A stretch of DNA of 34,079 bases from an uncultured Pelagibacteraceae bacterium (GTDB lineage Bacteria > Pseudomonadota > Alphaproteobacteria > Pelagibacterales > Pelagibacteraceae). Position numbers and translations under genes: made by a program. The notes beneath the pieces are model-generated. The model saw only the letters and a program-made list of their open reading frames with translations. It was not told the origin of the DNA and did no database searches. The DNA is taken from positions 1-34,079 of the forward strand of contig CACHDJ010000012.1 in NCBI GenBank assembly GCA_902578525.1, written 5' to 3'. Of this stretch, positions 1 through 7,715 are shown one piece after another (the stretch's first letter is position 1; each line of letters opens with the position of its first letter).

Positions 1-138
1 ATAGAAAGCACTCAGATAGAAAATTGCTAAGAATGTTGTTGGTATTAATTTTGTAAAATTTTGTGAAACTGGTAGCAGCATAGTACCGGCAACTTCAAAA
101 AAGATTGCGCCTATAAGAAATAAATAAGTTTTAACCAT
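1..138 (-). CDS. SMR (EmrE-like) small multidrug resistance transporter, 5' part only
   Basis: The first 46 codons are present and the rest runs off the left edge. The reverse-strand translation opens MVKTYLFLIGAIFFEVAGTM, which matches the start of EmrE-type proteins: a first transmembrane helix carrying the conserved glutamate (here Glu15, equivalent to EmrE Glu14) that binds protons and cationic substrate. Members are about 105-115 residues with four helices and act as dimers in the inner membrane, exchanging protons for quaternary cations or similar compounds. The ATG at 136-138 lies inside the end of prpE (overlap ATGGTTAA), so it is probably co-transcribed and translationally coupled with it. 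Substrate cannot be told from this fragment; a guanidinium or quaternary-amine exporter is equally possible. Confidence 0.75.
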   Translation of the reverse strand, partial: MVKTYLFLIGAIFFEVAGTMLLPVSQNFTKLIPTTFLAIFYLSAFY

Positions 139-2032
139 CTTTTAAAATGTTATTTTTTATAAGGTCTTTTTTAATTTCATCTAAAATTACTGGATCATCA
201 ATTGTAGGAGGCATTTTATATTCAACGTTATCTGCTATTTTTCTAATTGTACCTCTTAAAATTTTACCTGATCTTGTTTTTGGAAGTCTTTTAATAACTA
301 TTGCTACTTTAAATGCAGCTACTGGACCTATTTTATCACGAACCATTTGAATACATTCTTTAGATATAGTTTCATTATCTTTGTCTACTCCAGCTTTTAA
401 AACAATCAGTCCAATTGGCAATTGTCCTTTTAACTTATCAGCAATTCCAAGAACTGCACATTCAGCTACTGATTGATGTTCAGACAAAACTTCCTCAATT
501 GCGCCAGTTGATAATCTATGACCGGCTACGTTAATGATATCATCAGTCCTGGACATAATCCAAATATAACCGTCTTCATCTATGTGACCTGCATCATATG
601 TTTGGTAATAACCATCATAATTCGACATATAATTTTCTTTATACCTTTTATCAGCATTCCAAAGAGTAGGAAAAGTTCCAGGGGGCAAAGGAAGCTTAAC
701 AACTATGTCTCCCATTTCATTTGGTTTAGCTAAAGTTTGATCCGACTTTATAATTTTTACATCATACCCAGGAACAGCTTTACAAGCAGATCCATATTTT
801 GTTTTCATCATTTCAATTCCAGTACAGTTCGAACTAATTGCCCAACTAGTTTCAGTTTGCCACCAGTGATCAATCACAGGAACTTTTAATAAATTTTCAG
901 CCCATTTAATTGTATCAGGATCAGCTCTCTCACCTGCTAGAAATAAACTCTCAAATTTGCTCAAATTATATTTTGAAAAGAATTTTCCATCTGGATCTTC
1001 TTTTTTAATTGCTCTAAAAGCTGTTGGTGCTGTAAATAAAGATTTTACTTTGTAATCAGAAATGATTTTCCAAAAAGCACCAGCATCAGGGGTACCAACA
1101 GGCTTACCTTCAAAAAGTACTGTAGTACAACCTTTAAATAATGGAGCATAAACAATATATGAGTGTCCTACTATCCAACCAATGTCACTTGCAGACCACC
1201 AAATATCATCTTCATCTATGTTATAAATATTTTTCATTGTCCATTTTAATGCAACGATATGACCTCCAGTGTCTCTTACTATCCCCTTAGGTGTGCCAGT
1301 AGTCCCGGAAGTATAAAGTATGTAAGCAAATTCATTTGAATTCATTTCAATACAGTCTGTTTCTTGAGAATTTGAAGTAACTTCTTCCCAGCTAACTTCT
1401 TTAGGGGCATTTAATTTGACCTCGTAACCAGCCCTTTGAAATAAAATCATCTTATCAATTTTATGCTTGGCTTGCTTAATGGCTTCGTCTACCAAAGGCT
1501 TGTACTCAACGGTCCTGCCAGGCTCAAAACCACATGATGCTGTAACTAATATTTTTGCTTTACTATCATCAATTCTACTTGCGAGTTCATTGGAAGCGAA
1601 TCCTCCAAAGACTACTGAGTGAATTGCTCCTATTCTTACACAAGCAAGCATAGCAATCACTGCTTCTGGTATCATAGGCATGTATATAATCACTCTATCA
1701 CCCTTCATAACCCCCTGATTCTTAAGGGCTCCGGCAAATTTAGAAACTTTTGATCTTAATTCTTCATAAGTTAATTTATTTTTATTACCTGTAATTGGAC
1801 TGTCATATATTAAGGCTATTCTTTTTCCATTACCTTGGTCAATATGGAAATCTAAAGCATTGTAACAAGTATTTGTCACGCCATCTTCAAACCACTTATA
1901 GAAAGGAGGATTAGATTTATTTAAAATTTTTGTTGGTTTTTTAAACCAAAAAATATCATCGGAAGCGTCTTGCCAAAATTTTTCAGGATTATTTATTGAT
2001 TGAGTATAGATTTTATTAAATTTCTCTGACAT
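131..2032 (-). CDS. prpE: Propionyl-CoA synthetase (acyl-CoA synthetase, AMP-forming)
   Basis: 633 residues, full length for the acetyl/propionyl-CoA synthetase family. It activates a short carboxylic acid with ATP and CoA through an acyl-adenylate in the cytoplasm. Visible motifs: the ATP/AMP-binding loop YTSGTTGTPKG (residues 240-250), DHWWQTET (388-395) in the adenylate pocket, GYYQTYDAG near 475-482, and PKTRSGK with the conserved C-terminal Lys590 that catalyses adenylation and is the usual acetylation target. The segments ASCGFEPGR (165-173) and SDIGWIVGHSYIVYAPL resemble PrpE more than acetyl-CoA synthetase Acs, so propionate is the favoured substrate. Acetate activity is possible. It is divergent from proteorhodopsin across a 216-base gap, and its 3' end overlaps an SMR transporter start. 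Confidence 0.85.
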   Translation of the reverse strand: MSEKFNKIYTQSINNPEKFWQDASDDIFWFKKPTKILNKSNPPFYKWFEDGVTNTCYNALDFHIDQGNGKRIALIYDSPITGNKNKLTYEELRSKVSKFAGALKNQGVMKGDRVIIYMPMIPEAVIAMLACVRIGAIHSVVFGGFASNELASRIDDSKAKILVTASCGFEPGRTVEYKPLVDEAIKQAKHKIDKMILFQRAGYEVKLNAPKEVSWEEVTSNSQETDCIEMNSNEFAYILYTSGTTGTPKGIVRDTGGHIVALKWTMKNIYNIDEDDIWWSASDIGWIVGHSYIVYAPLFKGCTTVLFEGKPVGTPDAGAFWKIISDYKVKSLFTAPTAFRAIKKEDPDGKFFSKYNLSKFESLFLAGERADPDTIKWAENLLKVPVIDHWWQTETSWAISSNCTGIEMMKTKYGSACKAVPGYDVKIIKSDQTLAKPNEMGDIVVKLPLPPGTFPTLWNADKRYKENYMSNYDGYYQTYDAGHIDEDGYIWIMSRTDDIINVAGHRLSTGAIEEVLSEHQSVAECAVLGIADKLKGQLPIGLIVLKAGVDKDNETISKECIQMVRDKIGPVAAFKVAIVIKRLPKTRSGKILRGTIRKIADNVEYKMPPTIDDPVILDEIKKDLIKNNILKDG

Positions 2033-2177
2033 TAAAACTTTGATTCGTTATTGCTCTTTTTTTGATTTTTAACCTAAAAATTGTATTTAATTTTAAAAAA
2101 CCAGTAAAATCAATGCTTATTAATGACGATTTTGTCTTCAATTAACTCTTATTATTTGGTATTTAACGCTCAACTTT

Positions 2178-2197
2178 GGCTTAGGGAAGCCTGAGCC
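2178..2197 (+). promoter_or_regulatory. Hairpin in the proteorhodopsin upstream region
   Basis: GGCTTAGG and CCTGAGCC can pair as an 8-bp stem (one U-G wobble if transcribed) closed by a GAAG tetraloop. It is the only GC-rich patch in the 216-base gap between prpE and proteorhodopsin. If transcription starts upstream of it, it forms a 5' leader stem about 50 bases before the start codon. If not, it is a protein-binding or promoter element. The role is inferred. Confidence 0.5.
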
Positions 2198-2213
2198 TAG
2201 TTTATATAAACTA
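2198..2213. promoter_or_regulatory. Perfect 16-bp palindrome upstream of proteorhodopsin
   Basis: TAGTTTATATAAACTA reads the same on both strands and directly abuts the hairpin at 2178-2197. Its core contains TATATAA, so it could be a -10 region, a symmetric operator, or both. It is 35 bases from the start codon. Confidence 0.45.
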
Positions 2214-2235
2214 AACAAAGTAAAAACTAACTAAA

Positions 2236-2242
2236 GAGGGAG
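2236..2242 (+). promoter_or_regulatory. Strong ribosome binding site of proteorhodopsin
   Basis: GAGGGAG lies six bases before the ATG. It is one of the two best Shine-Dalgarno matches in the window (the other precedes the Ehu binding protein); most other genes have weak or no such site. This fits very high expression. Confidence 0.75.
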
Positions 2243-2248
2243 TTTTTT

Positions 2249-3019
2249 ATGAAAAAACTTAAATTGTTTGCTCTTACAGCTGTTGCCCTTATAGGGATTA
2301 CAGGTGTTGCAAACGCTGCGACCGCAATGTTAGCTCAAGATGACTTTGTTGGAATTTCCTTTTGGGTAATTTCAATGGGTATGTTGGCTGCTACAGCATT
2401 CTTCTTCATGGAAAGAAGCACTGTTGCTCCTGGCTGGAAAACGTCAGTAACTGTTGCAGGTCTAGTAACTGGTATTGCATTCATCCACTACATGTACATG
2501 AGAGATGTATGGGTGAGTACAGGCGATTCACCAACAGTATACAGATATATTGACTGGTTAATTACTGTGCCATTACAGATGATAGAATTCTATTTAATTC
2601 TAGTAGCTGTGAGAAAAGCAAACTCTGGAATTTTCTGGAGATTGTTAATTGGTTCATTAGTAATGTTAATCGGTGGATATTTAGGAGAAGCTGGATACAT
2701 CAACGCTACACTTGGTTTCATTATCGGTATGGCAGGTTGGGTATACATTCTTTATGAAATATTCTCAGGTGAAGCTGGAAAAGCTGCTTCTAAAAGTGGA
2801 AACAAAGCACTTGTAACCGCTTTTGGCGCAATGAGAATGATTGTTACAGTAGGTTGGGCAATTTATCCATTAGGTTATGTATTTGGTTACCTAACAGGTG
2901 GTGTAGATGCTAACTCACTTAACGTTGTTTACAACTTAGCTGACTTTATAAACAAAATTGCATTCGGTCTAGTAATCTGGGCTGCTGCAGTTAGTTCAGC
3001 TGGTGCAAGAAGCAGATAA
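2249..3019 (+). CDS. Proteorhodopsin, blue-absorbing type, light-driven proton pump
   Basis: 256 residues with an N-terminal signal peptide (residues 1 to about 23, ending VANA) and seven membrane helices. It binds retinal and pumps protons out across the inner membrane in light. All functional residues are visible: Schiff-base lysine Lys236 in FINKIAFG, proton acceptor Asp102 in RYIDWL, proton donor Glu113, and His80 in IHYMYMR next to the acceptor; these equal His75, Asp97, Glu108 and Lys231 of the founding protein. The spectral-tuning position 105 is Gln110 here, which indicates blue light. No carotenoid or retinal synthesis genes are in the window. It starts at an ATG with a strong ribosome site and is followed by its own terminator. 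Confidence 0.97.
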   Translation: MKKLKLFALTAVALIGITGVANAATAMLAQDDFVGISFWVISMGMLAATAFFFMERSTVAPGWKTSVTVAGLVTGIAFIHYMYMRDVWVSTGDSPTVYRYIDWLITVPLQMIEFYLILVAVRKANSGIFWRLLIGSLVMLIGGYLGEAGYINATLGFIIGMAGWVYILYEIFSGEAGKAASKSGNKALVTAFGAMRMIVTVGWAIYPLGYVFGYLTGGVDANSLNVVYNLADFINKIAFGLVIWAAAVSSAGARSR

Positions 3020-3041
3020 TTACTGTTTAAATTAAATTATT

Positions 3042-3080
3042 AGGGCGAGTATGTTTTTACATACTTGCCCTATTTTTTTT
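3042..3080 (+). terminator. Rho-independent terminator after proteorhodopsin
   Basis: AGGGCGAGTATGT (3042-3054) pairs with ACATACTTGCCCT (3059-3071) as 13 base pairs including one G-T wobble, around a TTTT loop. Eight T residues follow at 3073-3080. It lies 23 bases after the proteorhodopsin stop and ends 18 bases before the ferredoxin start. Confidence 0.9.
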
Positions 3081-3098
3081 CACGATTATATATATCCA

Positions 3099-3419
3099 AT
3101 GACAAAAATTACCTACATCACTCATGAAAATAAAAGTCATACCGTAGATGTTCAAAATGGCTTAACAGTTATGGAAGGTGCTGTTCAAAACGATATCCCT
3201 GGAATTGATGCAGATTGTGGAGGAGGAATGGCTTGTGCAACTTGCCATGTTTACGTCAAAGAAGATTGGTTAGATAAACTTCCTAAAAAAGAAGATGGTG
3301 AAGAAGATATGTTAGATATGGCATTCGAACCAAAAACAAACAGTAGACTAAGTTGTCAATTAACAGTTTCAGATGAACTTGATGGTCTTATAGTTAATAT
3401 TCCATCTAAGCAAACTTAA
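3099..3419 (+). CDS. [2Fe-2S] ferredoxin, adrenodoxin/putidaredoxin type
   Basis: 106 residues. It is a soluble one-electron carrier. The cluster ligands are visible as C-x5-C-x2-C plus a distant Cys: Cys40, Cys46, Cys49 and Cys86, in [16 protein letters not shown] and LSCQLT, which is the arrangement of adrenodoxin-like bacterial ferredoxins. The reading frame stays open upstream to an ATG at 3051, but that ATG lies inside the stem of the proteorhodopsin terminator and adds 16 residues unlike any ferredoxin N-terminus, so the start at 3099 ([10 protein letters not shown]) is chosen. The stop is immediately followed by the ATG of a ferredoxin-NADP reductase, its likely redox partner. The downstream electron acceptor is not identifiable here. 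Confidence 0.93.
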   Translation: MTKITYITHENKSHTVDVQNGLTVMEGAVQNDIPGIDADCGGGMACATCHVYVKEDWLDKLPKKEDGEEDMLDMAFEPKTNSRLSCQLTVSDELDGLIVNIPSKQT

Positions 3420-4439
3420 ATGAATAAAATAGATGCATTAATAATTGGAGCAGGTCCTACAGGTTTATTTACGGCCCACCAACTAAAACTAATTGGACTT
3501 GATTGTGAAATAGTTGATAATCTAGATAAAATTGGAGGTCAATGTATAGAACTTTATCCAGACAAACCAATTTATGATATTCCTGCAATTCCTGAATGTA
3601 CAGGTGAAGAATTAACAAATAATTTAATAAATCAATTAAAACCTTTTAATATCAAATTTCATTTAAGCGAAAGAGTGGATGAAGTAAAAAAAGAAAAAGA
3701 TAATTGGATTGTTAAAACAAATAATGACAAAATTTTTTCTACACCTAATGTAATTATAGCTGGGGGCGTAGGTTCATTTGAACCAAGAAAATTTTCTGTA
3801 AAAGAATGTGAAAAATTTGAAAATATATCTTTATTTTATTCAATAACAGATAAAAAAATATTTAAAGATAAAACAGTGACAATATTTGGTGGGGGTGACA
3901 GTGCATTAGATTGGGCAGTAGAATTATCAAAAAATTCAAAGGTGAATTTAATTCATAGAAGAGACGATTTTAGAGCTGCACAGGCAACCGTTGATAAAGT
4001 ACGTAAACTTGCAAAAGATGAAAAAATTAATCTTTTAACTAAATACCAAATGAGCTCAATTAAAGGGGAAAATAAATTGGAGAGTATAGATATTAAAAGC
4101 GATGATGATGAAATAAAAACTATTAAAACAGATTATGTACTAGGGTTTTTTGGTCTTATTATGCAACTTGGTCCGATTGCAAATTGGGGACTAAATATTA
4201 ATAAAAAAACTATTAAGGTAGATACAGAAAAATTTGAAACTAATCAGAAAGGTATTTATGCTGTTGGTGACATATGTACTTATCCTGGCAAACTTAAACT
4301 CATATTGTCAGGCTTTCATGAGGGAGCTTTAGCAGCCAGAGCTTGTTTTAAGTTAGCTAGACCTAATGAGAAATATAGATTTGAATTTACAACCTCATCA
4401 AAGACAATTAAGGATCGACTAGGCGTTAAAGGTGATTGA
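3420..4439 (+). CDS. Ferredoxin-NADP reductase, thioredoxin-reductase-like (YumC type)
   Basis: 339 residues, two Rossmann-like domains. It moves electrons between NADPH and ferredoxin in the cytoplasm. FAD-binding GAGPTG is at 10-15, the family signature GGQCIELYPDKPIYDIPAIP at 39-58, the NADPH-binding loop GGGDSA at 157-162, the 2'-phosphate-binding HRRDDFRA at 179-186, and the second flavin motif AVGD at 281-284. The CxxC active site of true thioredoxin reductases is missing in the NADPH domain, so a thioredoxin reductase name would be wrong. The start codon follows the ferredoxin stop with no gap, and its end overlaps the next gene by 8 bases. This supports a ferredoxin-FNR pair made from one message. 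Confidence 0.88.
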   Translation: MNKIDALIIGAGPTGLFTAHQLKLIGLDCEIVDNLDKIGGQCIELYPDKPIYDIPAIPECTGEELTNNLINQLKPFNIKFHLSERVDEVKKEKDNWIVKTNNDKIFSTPNVIIAGGVGSFEPRKFSVKECEKFENISLFYSITDKKIFKDKTVTIFGGGDSALDWAVELSKNSKVNLIHRRDDFRAAQATVDKVRKLAKDEKINLLTKYQMSSIKGENKLESIDIKSDDDEIKTIKTDYVLGFFGLIMQLGPIANWGLNINKKTIKVDTEKFETNQKGIYAVGDICTYPGKLKLILSGFHEGALAARACFKLARPNEKYRFEFTTSSKTIKDRLGVKGD

Positions 4440-5058
4440 GTTATTTTCAGCTGATACTCCTAATGGCAAAAAGATTACCATTATGTTAGAGGAAATTGGC
4501 TATGATTATAAGGTTACCAAAGTTAATCTTGATAAAAATGAACAGTTTAATTTAGATTTTAAAAAAATAAGTCCTTTTAGTAAAATACCAGTAATTGTAG
4601 ATCACCAAAATAACAAAACAATTTTTGAGTCTGGAGCAATTTTAATCTATTTGGCAGAACAAAGTGGAGAGTTTTATGACAAAGAAAATCGATTAGAAAT
4701 TAATCAATGGCTAATGGCACAAGTTGGATATGTGGGACCGATGTTAGGACAACATCATCAATTTCATCATTATAATTCTGGCAAAAGTAAATTTGGTGAG
4801 GACAGATACTTTAAAATTTCAGAGAGAATATATAAAGAATTAGATGAAAGGTTATCAAGTTCTAAATTTCTAGCAGGTGAAGATTATACTATTGCTGACA
4901 TTGCAACTTGGCCTTGGATAGCCAGACATGATTGGCATGATATTGGTCTTAAAAATTATAAAAATTTGCTAAGATGGTATTTAGAAATATCTAATCGCAA
5001 AGCTGTAATTAAAGGCTATGATCATTTTAATGATGGTTCTATTATACCAAAACCTTAA
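4432..5058 (+). CDS. yfcG: Glutathione S-transferase family protein, YfcG/Nu-class-like
   Basis: 208 residues with a thioredoxin-fold N-terminal domain (about 1-80) and an all-helical C-terminal domain. The N-terminus (IELFSADTPNGKKITIMLEE), ISPFSKIPVIVD, FESGAILIYLAE and GPMLGQHHQFHHY align by eye with E. coli YfcG, a glutathione-dependent disulfide-bond reductase. The conserved Thr-Pro-Asn near residues 9-11 replaces the usual catalytic Tyr/Ser. It starts with GTG at 4432 inside the reductase gene (8-base overlap), so it is coupled to the ferredoxin-FNR pair. A redox or detoxification role fits that context. The exact substrate is unknown, and the symbol is by resemblance. Confidence 0.8.
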   Translation: MIELFSADTPNGKKITIMLEEIGYDYKVTKVNLDKNEQFNLDFKKISPFSKIPVIVDHQNNKTIFESGAILIYLAEQSGEFYDKENRLEINQWLMAQVGYVGPMLGQHHQFHHYNSGKSKFGEDRYFKISERIYKELDERLSSSKFLAGEDYTIADIATWPWIARHDWHDIGLKNYKNLLRWYLEISNRKAVIKGYDHFNDGSIIPKP

Positions 5059-5886
5059 TTAAAACTTACCTTTTTTATCTGAACCTTTATAAAATATTTC
5101 TTGAAGATTATCATTTTCCTGTTTTTTTAATTTTAAATCATTAGTGTCCATTAATTTCTTTGGCCTTCTAATTTTTTCATGATAATTAAATTTATCAACT
5201 CCTCTTGCAATCTGAACACCATTTTTACCATGAACTTGTTTAACATCAGCGCCAATATAACTTTGTATTACAAAACCTATTCTTCGATCATCAGTTTTAT
5301 TCAAATCAGAACCGTGAACAACGGTTGGATGATGTAAGGACATTTGTCCTGCTTTTAATATTATAGGTGTAGTTTGTTCTTTTGGAACGTTTTCAACAGT
5401 TTGACCTCTTGTTAATAAATTTCCCTCATTAAATTTTTGATTATGTTTTTTTAGATTATCTTTATGAGAACCAGACCACATTCTCATACATCCATTTTTT
5501 TCATTAGAATCTGTTATTGCAACCCAGGCTGTTACCCAATTATAAGGTTCCAAACCTATATATTTTGCATCCTGGTGAAAACTAACAAATCCTTTTTCGT
5601 TTGGATTTTTGATAAATAAAGTTGTTCCACAAACAAGAATATTTTCTCCAATTAAACTCTGTACTGCATCTAAAATTTTTGAATTATGGGTAACTTCATC
5701 TAATAAAGGTGAAATTAAATGGGCATTATATCTACCTGCTTCTTCTAATTCTCCAGGTATTTCGTTTTCAATAAACTCTATTTCATTTCTTATTTCATTA
5801 GCCTTCTCTTTTGAAAAAATATTTATTGGAGATACAAATCCTTCATCTTCGTACTGTTTAAGTTGATTTGATGAAAGATAAGACAT
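5059..5886 (-). CDS. Phytanoyl-CoA dioxygenase (PhyH) family Fe(II)/2-oxoglutarate oxygenase
   Basis: 275 residues with a double-stranded beta-helix fold expected for the family. It would hydroxylate (or in some relatives halogenate) a small substrate using Fe(II), O2 and 2-oxoglutarate. The iron-binding HxD...H triad is visible as His104-x-Asp106 (VSFHQDAKY) and His191 (TVVHGSD), followed by Arg201/Arg202 suited to 2-oxoglutarate binding. Having Asp at the second ligand position argues against a halogenase, which has Ala or Gly there. The protein is complete. It ends directly against the GST gene (convergent, no spacer) and starts only 19 bases from a divergent MOSC-domain gene. Substrate cannot be predicted; ectoine hydroxylase EctD belongs to the same superfamily, but no ectoine biosynthesis genes are nearby. 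Confidence 0.8.
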   Translation of the reverse strand: MSYLSSNQLKQYEDEGFVSPINIFSKEKANEIRNEIEFIENEIPGELEEAGRYNAHLISPLLDEVTHNSKILDAVQSLIGENILVCGTTLFIKNPNEKGFVSFHQDAKYIGLEPYNWVTAWVAITDSNEKNGCMRMWSGSHKDNLKKHNQKFNEGNLLTRGQTVENVPKEQTTPIILKAGQMSLHHPTVVHGSDLNKTDDRRIGFVIQSYIGADVKQVHGKNGVQIARGVDKFNYHEKIRRPKKLMDTNDLKLKKQENDNLQEIFYKGSDKKGKF

Positions 5887-5905
5887 ATTATTTTAAAAAC
5901 CTTAT

Positions 5906-6694
5906 ATGAGTGCAACAATTTCTTCAATAAATTACTGTCCAGTAAAATCTATTTCATTTCAGACAATTAAAAATTGTAAAATTAAAAAAAATATTGGAAT
6001 TATTGGTGACAGAATTTTTGCTTTTTCAAAAAACTTAGATTTAGAACAAGCAAAATTATTTGAAAAAAGTCCTGATGAAAGAAAAGGCAAATGGAATAAA
6101 ATTCTAACTCTTAAAAACTCGCCAGTATTGAATAAATATAATTTTACATTAAATGATAAAAAACTGAAGTTTACTTTAAATGATAAGGAAATTTTAACTA
6201 TAGATGTAAATCAATTAGGTGAACGGGAAGCTCTTTCAAATAAAATTACAGAATTAGAGAACACTTTAAAACAGCCTATAGTTTTAATGTTTAATAAAGA
6301 CTTTCCTTTTTTTGATACCTCTATTTCAAAAAAAACTGACTTTGTTAATTCGGTATCATTATTAAATACTCAAAGTATCAAAGATTTTCAAAAAAAAATT
6401 AATAAAAAGATTGAAACATCAATATTTAGAGGAAATATTTGTATGGATGGAATTGAACCTTGGGAAGAAAGAAAATGGATAGGTAAAATTATTAATATTA
6501 ATGGTATTTCTTTTAAGGTTGAAAAAAATATCCCAAGATGTGTTGCGATTAATTTAAAGCCTAAATCAGATGATAATTCTTTTAACCTTCTTCAATTACT
6601 AAAAAAAACTTATAATCATTTTGAAATGGGAATTTATTTAACTGCTTTAGAGGACGGGGAAATAAACCTGAGGGATAAAATTCAAGTAAAATAA
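5906..6694 (+). CDS. MOSC-domain protein (molybdenum cofactor sulfurase C-terminal family)
   Basis: 262 residues. An N-terminal beta-barrel domain (about 1-110, beginning with the typical SSINYCPVKSI) is followed by a MOSC domain. In the MOSC part FRGNICMDGIEPWEERKWIG and PRCVAINLKP carry the conserved features, including Cys212, which in relatives binds the molybdenum cofactor or carries sulfur. MOSC proteins include mARC-type reductases of N-hydroxylated compounds and resistance proteins such as YcbX and YiiM. YcbX has a fused ferredoxin domain that is absent here, so electrons could come from a separate ferredoxin such as the one encoded 2.5 kb upstream (inference). No clear ribosome site precedes the ATG. 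Confidence 0.78.
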   Translation: MSATISSINYCPVKSISFQTIKNCKIKKNIGIIGDRIFAFSKNLDLEQAKLFEKSPDERKGKWNKILTLKNSPVLNKYNFTLNDKKLKFTLNDKEILTIDVNQLGEREALSNKITELENTLKQPIVLMFNKDFPFFDTSISKKTDFVNSVSLLNTQSIKDFQKKINKKIETSIFRGNICMDGIEPWEERKWIGKIININGISFKVEKNIPRCVAINLKPKSDDNSFNLLQLLKKTYNHFEMGIYLTALEDGEINLRDKIQVK

Positions 6695-6747
6695 AATTTC
6701 AAACAACTTAAGATTGAATATTATTAGTTATAATTACTGTACACTTT

Positions 6748-6768
6748 TAATTTAATCTGTTTAAATTA
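6748..6768. repeat. AT-rich inverted repeat upstream of the Ehu operon
   Basis: TAATTTAA and TTAAATTA are perfect 8-base arms around TCTGT, 30 bases before the binding-protein start. It could be an operator for the transporter operon, but such repeats arise easily in DNA this AT-rich. Confidence 0.25.
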
Positions 6769-6797
6769 TTATCAAATATAACAACAGGGAGAAGATA

Positions 6798-7643
6798 ATG
6801 AAAAATATTTTTAAAACATTAACAGTTTTACTTGTGCTTCTTTTTTCAATTTCTTCTGTAAGTGCAAAAACTCTTACCGAAAGACTTGCGGATGGACACA
6901 AATTAAGACTTGGTTTTGGAACGGCAGTGCCATGGGCTTATGCTGGAGATGGTGGTGAAGCTTTGGGATTTGTTAATATGATAGCATTAACAGTTTTAGA
7001 GGAGATGGGTATCACTGAACATGAAACAAAAGTTTTTGAATGGTCAGGATTAATTCCAGGATTAAATGCAGACCGTGCAGATATGATTACTGGTGGAATG
7101 TATATCTTAAAAAGTAGATGTGCAAACATGGACTTTTCAGATCCTATAGGTGTATTTGGTGATGCGATGCTAGTACCGAAAGGAAATCCAAAAAACATTA
7201 ACAATTATGCTGATGTTATTTCAACTGGAGCTAAATTAGTAACTGGTACAGGATTTAATACTGTAGAGGCTGCTAAGAAATATGGCGTGCCAGACAGTCA
7301 AATGCTTTTAGTTGAAGGTGAAGTTGGTATTTTAGCAGCAATGAAAGCTGGAAGAGCTGATGTTGCAGTCCAAACATTCTTTGGCGCAAAAGAGCATGAG
7401 AAAAAAACTAATGGAAAATTTGAAGTTACTGATCCAAAATTGATGCCTAAAGAAACTTTAAATGTTGTAGGTATTGGTTTTAGAAAAGGTGATGACAAAT
7501 TTAGAGAAGCGTTTAACGAAGCTCTAGCTAAAGTTATGGCTAACCCGGCAACTATGTTAAAAAGAGCTGGAGAGTATGGGTATGATAAAGCTCAACTTCC
7601 TCCACCAGACATGAGTACTGAGTGGGCTTGTTCAACTAAATAG
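6798..7643 (+). CDS. ehuB: ABC transporter substrate-binding protein, EhuB-like (ectoine/hydroxyectoine)
   Basis: 281 residues, family 3 periplasmic binding protein. A signal peptide covers about 1-23 (hydrophobic core then SSVSA before Lys24). The mature part has the Ehu-type arrangement: LRLGFGTAVPWAYAG at the first binding lobe, FEWSGLIPGLNADRADMITGGMY in the middle, RCANMDFSDP and the hinge segment AMLVPKGNPKNINNYADV, and a C-terminal CSTK. These resemble EhuB of rhizobia, the compatible-solute receptor. The Trp/Tyr-rich pocket loop fits a cationic or zwitterionic ligand. GGGAGAAG three bases before the ATG is a strong ribosome site. The gene heads the operon and is followed by a hairpin. 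Ligand is inferred; another amino-acid-like osmolyte is possible. Confidence 0.8.
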   Translation: MKNIFKTLTVLLVLLFSISSVSAKTLTERLADGHKLRLGFGTAVPWAYAGDGGEALGFVNMIALTVLEEMGITEHETKVFEWSGLIPGLNADRADMITGGMYILKSRCANMDFSDPIGVFGDAMLVPKGNPKNINNYADVISTGAKLVTGTGFNTVEAAKKYGVPDSQMLLVEGEVGILAAMKAGRADVAVQTFFGAKEHEKKTNGKFEVTDPKLMPKETLNVVGIGFRKGDDKFREAFNEALAKVMANPATMLKRAGEYGYDKAQLPPPDMSTEWACSTK

Positions 7644-7662
7644 AGAATAAATTTAATTAATT

Positions 7663-7692
7663 AAATCAGGCAACACTAAAGTTGCCTGATTT
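7663..7692 (+). terminator. Intercistronic hairpin between binding protein and permease genes
   Basis: AAATCAGGCAAC (7663-7674) pairs perfectly with GTTGCCTGATTT (7681-7692) around ACTAAA, followed by a short T stretch. It begins 20 bases after the ehuB stop. With only about four T residues in a row it may act as a leaky terminator and as a 3' stabiliser giving more binding protein than membrane components, a common layout in ABC operons. Confidence 0.8.
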
Positions 7693-7715
7693 TTCAATAA
7701 TCTAAAGGTATTGCA

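Noticed and set aside
131..2032. Acetyl-CoA synthetase as the name for the acyl-CoA synthetase
   Set aside because: ASCGFEPGR and GWIVGHSYIVYAPL fit propionyl-CoA synthetase better; acetate activity is still possible.
3051..3098. Upstream ATG extending the ferredoxin by 16 residues
   Set aside because: It lies inside the stem of the proteorhodopsin terminator, and the added residues do not resemble a ferredoxin N-terminus.
3420..4439. Thioredoxin reductase as the name for the flavoprotein
   Set aside because: The redox-active CxxC is missing and the signature is that of ferredoxin-NADP reductase.
5059..5886. Ectoine hydroxylase or halogenase identity for the PhyH protein
   Set aside because: HxD is intact, which argues against a halogenase, and there are no ectoine biosynthesis genes or EctD-specific features I could confirm.
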